This document shows, one piece after another, positions 5,210 through 6,892 of a stretch of DNA of 6,892 nt. Each line of letters begins with the position of its first letter. Position 1 is the first letter of the stretch. The notes below the pieces were generated by a model, which had not been told where the DNA came from, made no database searches, and was given only the letters and a program-made list of their open reading frames with translations. The stretch comes from Candidatus Nomurabacteria bacterium (GTDB lineage: Bacteria > Patescibacteriota > Saccharimonadia > Saccharimonadales > Saccharimonadaceae): contig JAITSF010000034.1 of assembly GCA_031287975.1 (NCBI GenBank), positions 1 to 6,892 on the forward strand, in the 5' to 3' direction. Position numbers and translations under genes: made by a program.

Positions 5210-5815
5210 ATGAAAACCGAAATTGAGGGCAAGTGGTTAGATGTTGACCATGAGGAGCTGAGGGCGAAATTAAAAGCGCTCGGCGCGAAAAGGACGCGAC
5301 CGAAGACGCAGATGACGCGGGCGGTTTTTTATGACGTCGAGCGGGAAATGCCAAAAATCGGCGCAAGAGTTCGGGTGCGCGACGAAGGCGACAGGGTTAC
5401 GATGAGTTACAAACGCACCAGCGACGCTAGTTTGGTCGGGACGAAAGAGGTGGAATTGGTTGTTGATAATTATAATAAGGCGATAGATTTTTTGAAGCAA
5501 ATTGGTATGGTTCAGAAATCGGTCGAGGAAACGCGGCGCGAAAGTTGGGAACTCGACGGCGCGGAGATTGAGTTGGACGAGTGGCCGTGGCTGCCGGCTT
5601 TTGTGGAGATTGAGGCGGCGGACGAGGCGAAACTGCGGGCGGTAGCGAAAAAGTTGGGGCTGGATATGGCGGCGGCGATGCATGGTTCGGTGGACTTTGT
5701 TTATGAGAAATATTACGACGTGGCTCGTGATGAAGTTAACAATTGGCCAGAAATCAAGTTTGGCGTGGTGCCGGAACGACTGGCAAAAAGGGGGCGAAAT
5801 GCGACGCAAAACTGA
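5210..5815 (+). CDS. CYTH-domain protein (class IV adenylate cyclase / triphosphatase tunnel superfamily)
   Basis: Members of this family bind triphosphate groups with divalent metal inside a beta-tunnel; known activities include thiamine triphosphatase, inorganic triphosphatase and CyaB-type adenylate cyclase. The 201 residues begin with the defining ExExK motif (E4, E6, K8). Further tunnel residues are visible: the basic strand RVRVR (53-57), K68 in TMSYKR, E80 and E82 in KEVEL, the R109/R110 pair, the acidic strand EIELDEW (119-125) and FVEIEA (131-136). A C-terminal tail after about 160 (VDFVYEKYYDV to NNWPEIKFG) lies outside the core. The substrate cannot be deduced: cyclase, inorganic triphosphatase and a nucleotide triphosphatase all remain possible. 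It is the first gene after the T-box terminator and overlaps the next gene by 17 nt. Confidence 0.88.
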   Translation: MKTEIEGKWLDVDHEELRAKLKALGAKRTRPKTQMTRAVFYDVEREMPKIGARVRVRDEGDRVTMSYKRTSDASLVGTKEVELVVDNYNKAIDFLKQIGMVQKSVEETRRESWELDGAEIELDEWPWLPAFVEIEAADEAKLRAVAKKLGLDMAAAMHGSVDFVYEKYYDVARDEVNNWPEIKFGVVPERLAKRGRNATQN

Positions 5816-6071
5816 AAAAGATCTGAAAAATATGCTGGACGAGGCGGCGAAATTGGTAACTGTCGGCGGGCGCTATCGGCACGCGAAAAGCGGCGGTGAA
5901 TATGCGCTGGTTGACTTGGCGTTTCTCGAAGCTAGCGAGGAAGTGGCCGTAATCTATCGCCGAGAATACGGCGCTGATAAGTTTCTGTGGGCTAGGAGTC
6001 TCGCGGTTTTTTTGGAAGAAGTCGAAATCGACGGGGTCCGGCGGCCGCGCTTTGAGGAGATAAAATCATGA
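5799..6071 (+). CDS. DUF1653 domain protein
   Basis: A small 90-residue protein. Residues about 22-86 match the DUF1653 pattern: VGGRYRHAKSGGEY, then ALVDLAFLEAS, VAVIYRREYG, a segment FLWARSLAVFLEEV and a closing PRF. The domain is a small beta-fold of unknown function, often encoded next to nucleotide-handling genes. ATG 5799 is chosen because it follows a G-rich Shine-Dalgarno-like run (AAGGGGG) and gives the expected short N-terminal helix; it lies 17 nt inside the end of the CYTH gene. The stop overlaps the next start (ATGA), so translational coupling is likely on both sides. Confidence 0.82.
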   Translation: MRRKTEKDLKNMLDEAAKLVTVGGRYRHAKSGGEYALVDLAFLEASEEVAVIYRREYGADKFLWARSLAVFLEEVEIDGVRRPRFEEIKS

Positions 6072-6511
6072 AACTGAAAATTGTCAATCGCCGGATTATT
6101 GATGTGATGAAGAAATTGGATTTGCCGACTGGCGAGTACGCTGTGTTTGGCAGCGGGCTTTTGGATGTGCTGGGGATCCGCGCCAGCCGCGATATAGATT
6201 TGATTTTGACGAGAAAATTATACGAAAAATTAGCGGCTGACGGTTGGGAGAAGTTTCAATATGACAATGGTGATGATGGTTTGCGGAACAGGGATTCGGG
6301 GGTGTATGAAGCGTTTTATTACTGCACGCTCATACCGCTGCATAGCGAAGAAGATATAAAAAGTTATATAAAAAACGCGGTGATGGTAGACGGCGTAAGT
6401 TTCGCGAGCCTTGACGATACCTTGCTTTGGAAAAGCGCGCGCGGTCAAGAAAAAGATTTGCGAGATGTAAAATTGATTAAGGAATATTTAGTTAGAGAGG
6501 GGGCGAAATGA
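6068..6511 (+). CDS. Nucleotidyltransferase-fold protein (solo MNT/AbiEii-like)
   Basis: A 147-residue protein with the pol-beta-type nucleotidyltransferase signature: FGSG (27-30) followed 11 residues later by DID (42-44), which would give two of the metal-binding acidic residues. The third catalytic acid is not obvious. The C-terminal part has VDGVSFASLDDTLLWK (107-122) and RGQEKDLRDVKLI (125-137), a layout seen in AbiEii-like and related uncharacterised nucleotidyltransferases. No HEPN or AbiEi antitoxin partner is next to it, so a toxin-antitoxin role is not supported. The start is coupled to the previous gene through ATGA, with GAGGAGA (6054-6060) as ribosome binding site 7 nt upstream. 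The end overlaps the next short frame in the same way. Exact function unknown. Confidence 0.7.
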   Translation: MKLKIVNRRIIDVMKKLDLPTGEYAVFGSGLLDVLGIRASRDIDLILTRKLYEKLAADGWEKFQYDNGDDGLRNRDSGVYEAFYYCTLIPLHSEEDIKSYIKNAVMVDGVSFASLDDTLLWKSARGQEKDLRDVKLIKEYLVREGAK

Positions 6512-6648
6512 CAAACCAAATTGTGATTTATCAAGGCAAAAACGGCGAAATCAAATTTGACGCCGATTACAACGCCGAAACAATTTGGACAACACAGGCG
6601 CAGATTGCGGAAGCACGCAACTTAATAAATTTAGGAGAGTCAAAATGA
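6508..6648 (+). pseudogene. 46-codon remnant resembling the N-terminus of RhuM-family proteins
   Basis: The frame starts with an ATGA overlap after the nucleotidyltransferase gene and ends with TGA overlapping the next ATG. Residues 4-15 (QIVIYQGKNGEI) and 26-35 (IWTTQAQIAE) match the opening of RhuM-type virulence/phage-associated proteins, where the helix-turn-helix region normally continues for 250-300 more residues. Here the similarity stops at residue 35 and the sequence runs into RNLINLGESK, whose codons carry the ribosome binding site of the next gene. It is best read as a deletion remnant kept in the operon. A genuine small protein or a coupling leader peptide is an alternative. Confidence 0.55.
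6633..6637 (+). promoter_or_regulatory. Ribosome binding site of the inositol-monophosphatase-family gene
   Basis: AGGAG ends 7 nt before the ATG at 6645 and lies within the last codons of the RhuM-like remnant. Confidence 0.75.
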
Positions 6649-6892
6649 ACGAATACCTAAACTTCGCCAAGCAACTAGCTCGCGACGCCGGTACGATTAT
6701 GTTGAAATATTTTAATCAGGCTGGCATCAGCCATTATAAGGGCGACAACACAATCGTTACCAAAGCCGATACCGAAATCAACCAAATGGTTATCGACCGC
6801 GTGCGTGCGGCTTATCCGGATCACGGCGTTTATGGCGAGGAGGATTCTTTTGGGCGCGACAAAAACCAGCTGTGGGTTTGCGACCCAGTTGA
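6645..6892 (+). CDS. Inositol monophosphatase family protein, N-terminal part (3' end outside window)
   Basis: A Mg-dependent phosphatase of the IMPase/CysQ/SuhB superfamily; substrates in the family include inositol monophosphate, fructose-1,6-bisphosphate and 3'-phosphoadenosine 5'-phosphate. The 82 complete codons show the N-terminal helix MNEYLNFAKQLARDAGTIML, then TIVTKADTEIN (36-46) corresponding to the family VTKAD motif, the metal-binding GEE (64-66) and WVCDPV (77-82). The next codon begins GA, consistent with the Asp of the DPxD motif. The gene starts in an ATGA overlap with the RhuM-like remnant. Which phosphatase it is cannot be decided from this part. Confidence 0.88.
   Translation, partial: MNEYLNFAKQLARDAGTIMLKYFNQAGISHYKGDNTIVTKADTEINQMVIDRVRAAYPDHGVYGEEDSFGRDKNQLWVCDPV

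Noticed and set aside
5682..5798. An upstream ATG extending the DUF1653 protein by 39 residues
   Set aside because: The extra stretch lies wholly inside the CYTH gene and resembles no family member; ATG 5799 follows a G-rich ribosome binding site and fits the domain size.
5270..5809. A 179-codon open frame on the minus strand opposite the CYTH gene
   Set aside because: It lacks a ribosome binding site and any known motif, while the + strand frame carries the full set of CYTH residues and a strong ribosome binding site.
1..6892. CRISPR arrays, tRNA or rRNA genes, and intact insertion sequences
   Set aside because: No regularly spaced direct repeats, no cloverleaf or conserved rRNA segments, and no transposase motifs with terminal inverted repeats were seen on either strand.

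Overview
The window reads as a piece of a small-genome bacterium of the Candidate Phyla Radiation, most likely Candidatus Saccharibacteria (TM7). The grounds are the FtsZ sequence style, an IPT/TIG-type surface protein with the Cys/Trp-bearing repeat domains common in that group, short gene spacing, and a CYTH protein with a distinctive C-terminal tail. TGA is used as an ordinary stop in several genes, so the recoded Gracilibacteria/Absconditabacteria are unlikely. The lineage is an inference from family resemblance. All recognised genes lie on the + strand.

Region 1 (1-1335) is the 3' part of a large secreted or surface protein. Region 2 (1348-2928) is a Pif1/RecD-like DNA helicase with a C-terminal DNA-binding helical domain. 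It has an extended -10 box placed so that its mRNA should be leaderless. Region 3 (2929-3194) is an AT-rich intergenic stretch with several small dyads sharing 7-nt spacers, an 11-bp direct repeat and a clear sigma70-type promoter. Region 4 (3195-4932) is ftsZ overlapping nrdR, which joins the division GTPase to the repressor of ribonucleotide reductase genes in one transcript. A NrdR-box-like sequence lies inside the ftsZ promoter spacer.

Region 5 (4947-5191) is the most striking part: a strong promoter followed by what I read as a complete T-box riboswitch. It has a very short Stem I with a plausible ATC (Ile) specifier, a Stem II with an S-turn internal loop, a T-box antiterminator with the 7-nt TGGTAAC bulge, and a competing intrinsic terminator. 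It stands directly upstream of a CYTH-domain gene, not of an aminoacyl-tRNA synthetase or an amino-acid transporter.

Region 6 (5210-6892) is a tight chain of overlapping genes: a CYTH triphosphate-processing enzyme, a DUF1653 protein, a solo nucleotidyltransferase-fold protein, a 46-codon remnant resembling the N-terminus of RhuM, and the start of an inositol-monophosphatase-family enzyme cut by the window end. All would be under T-box control if they are cotranscribed. The first four are notably G-rich on the coding strand compared with the C-rich helicase, which hints at a different origin or orientation history.
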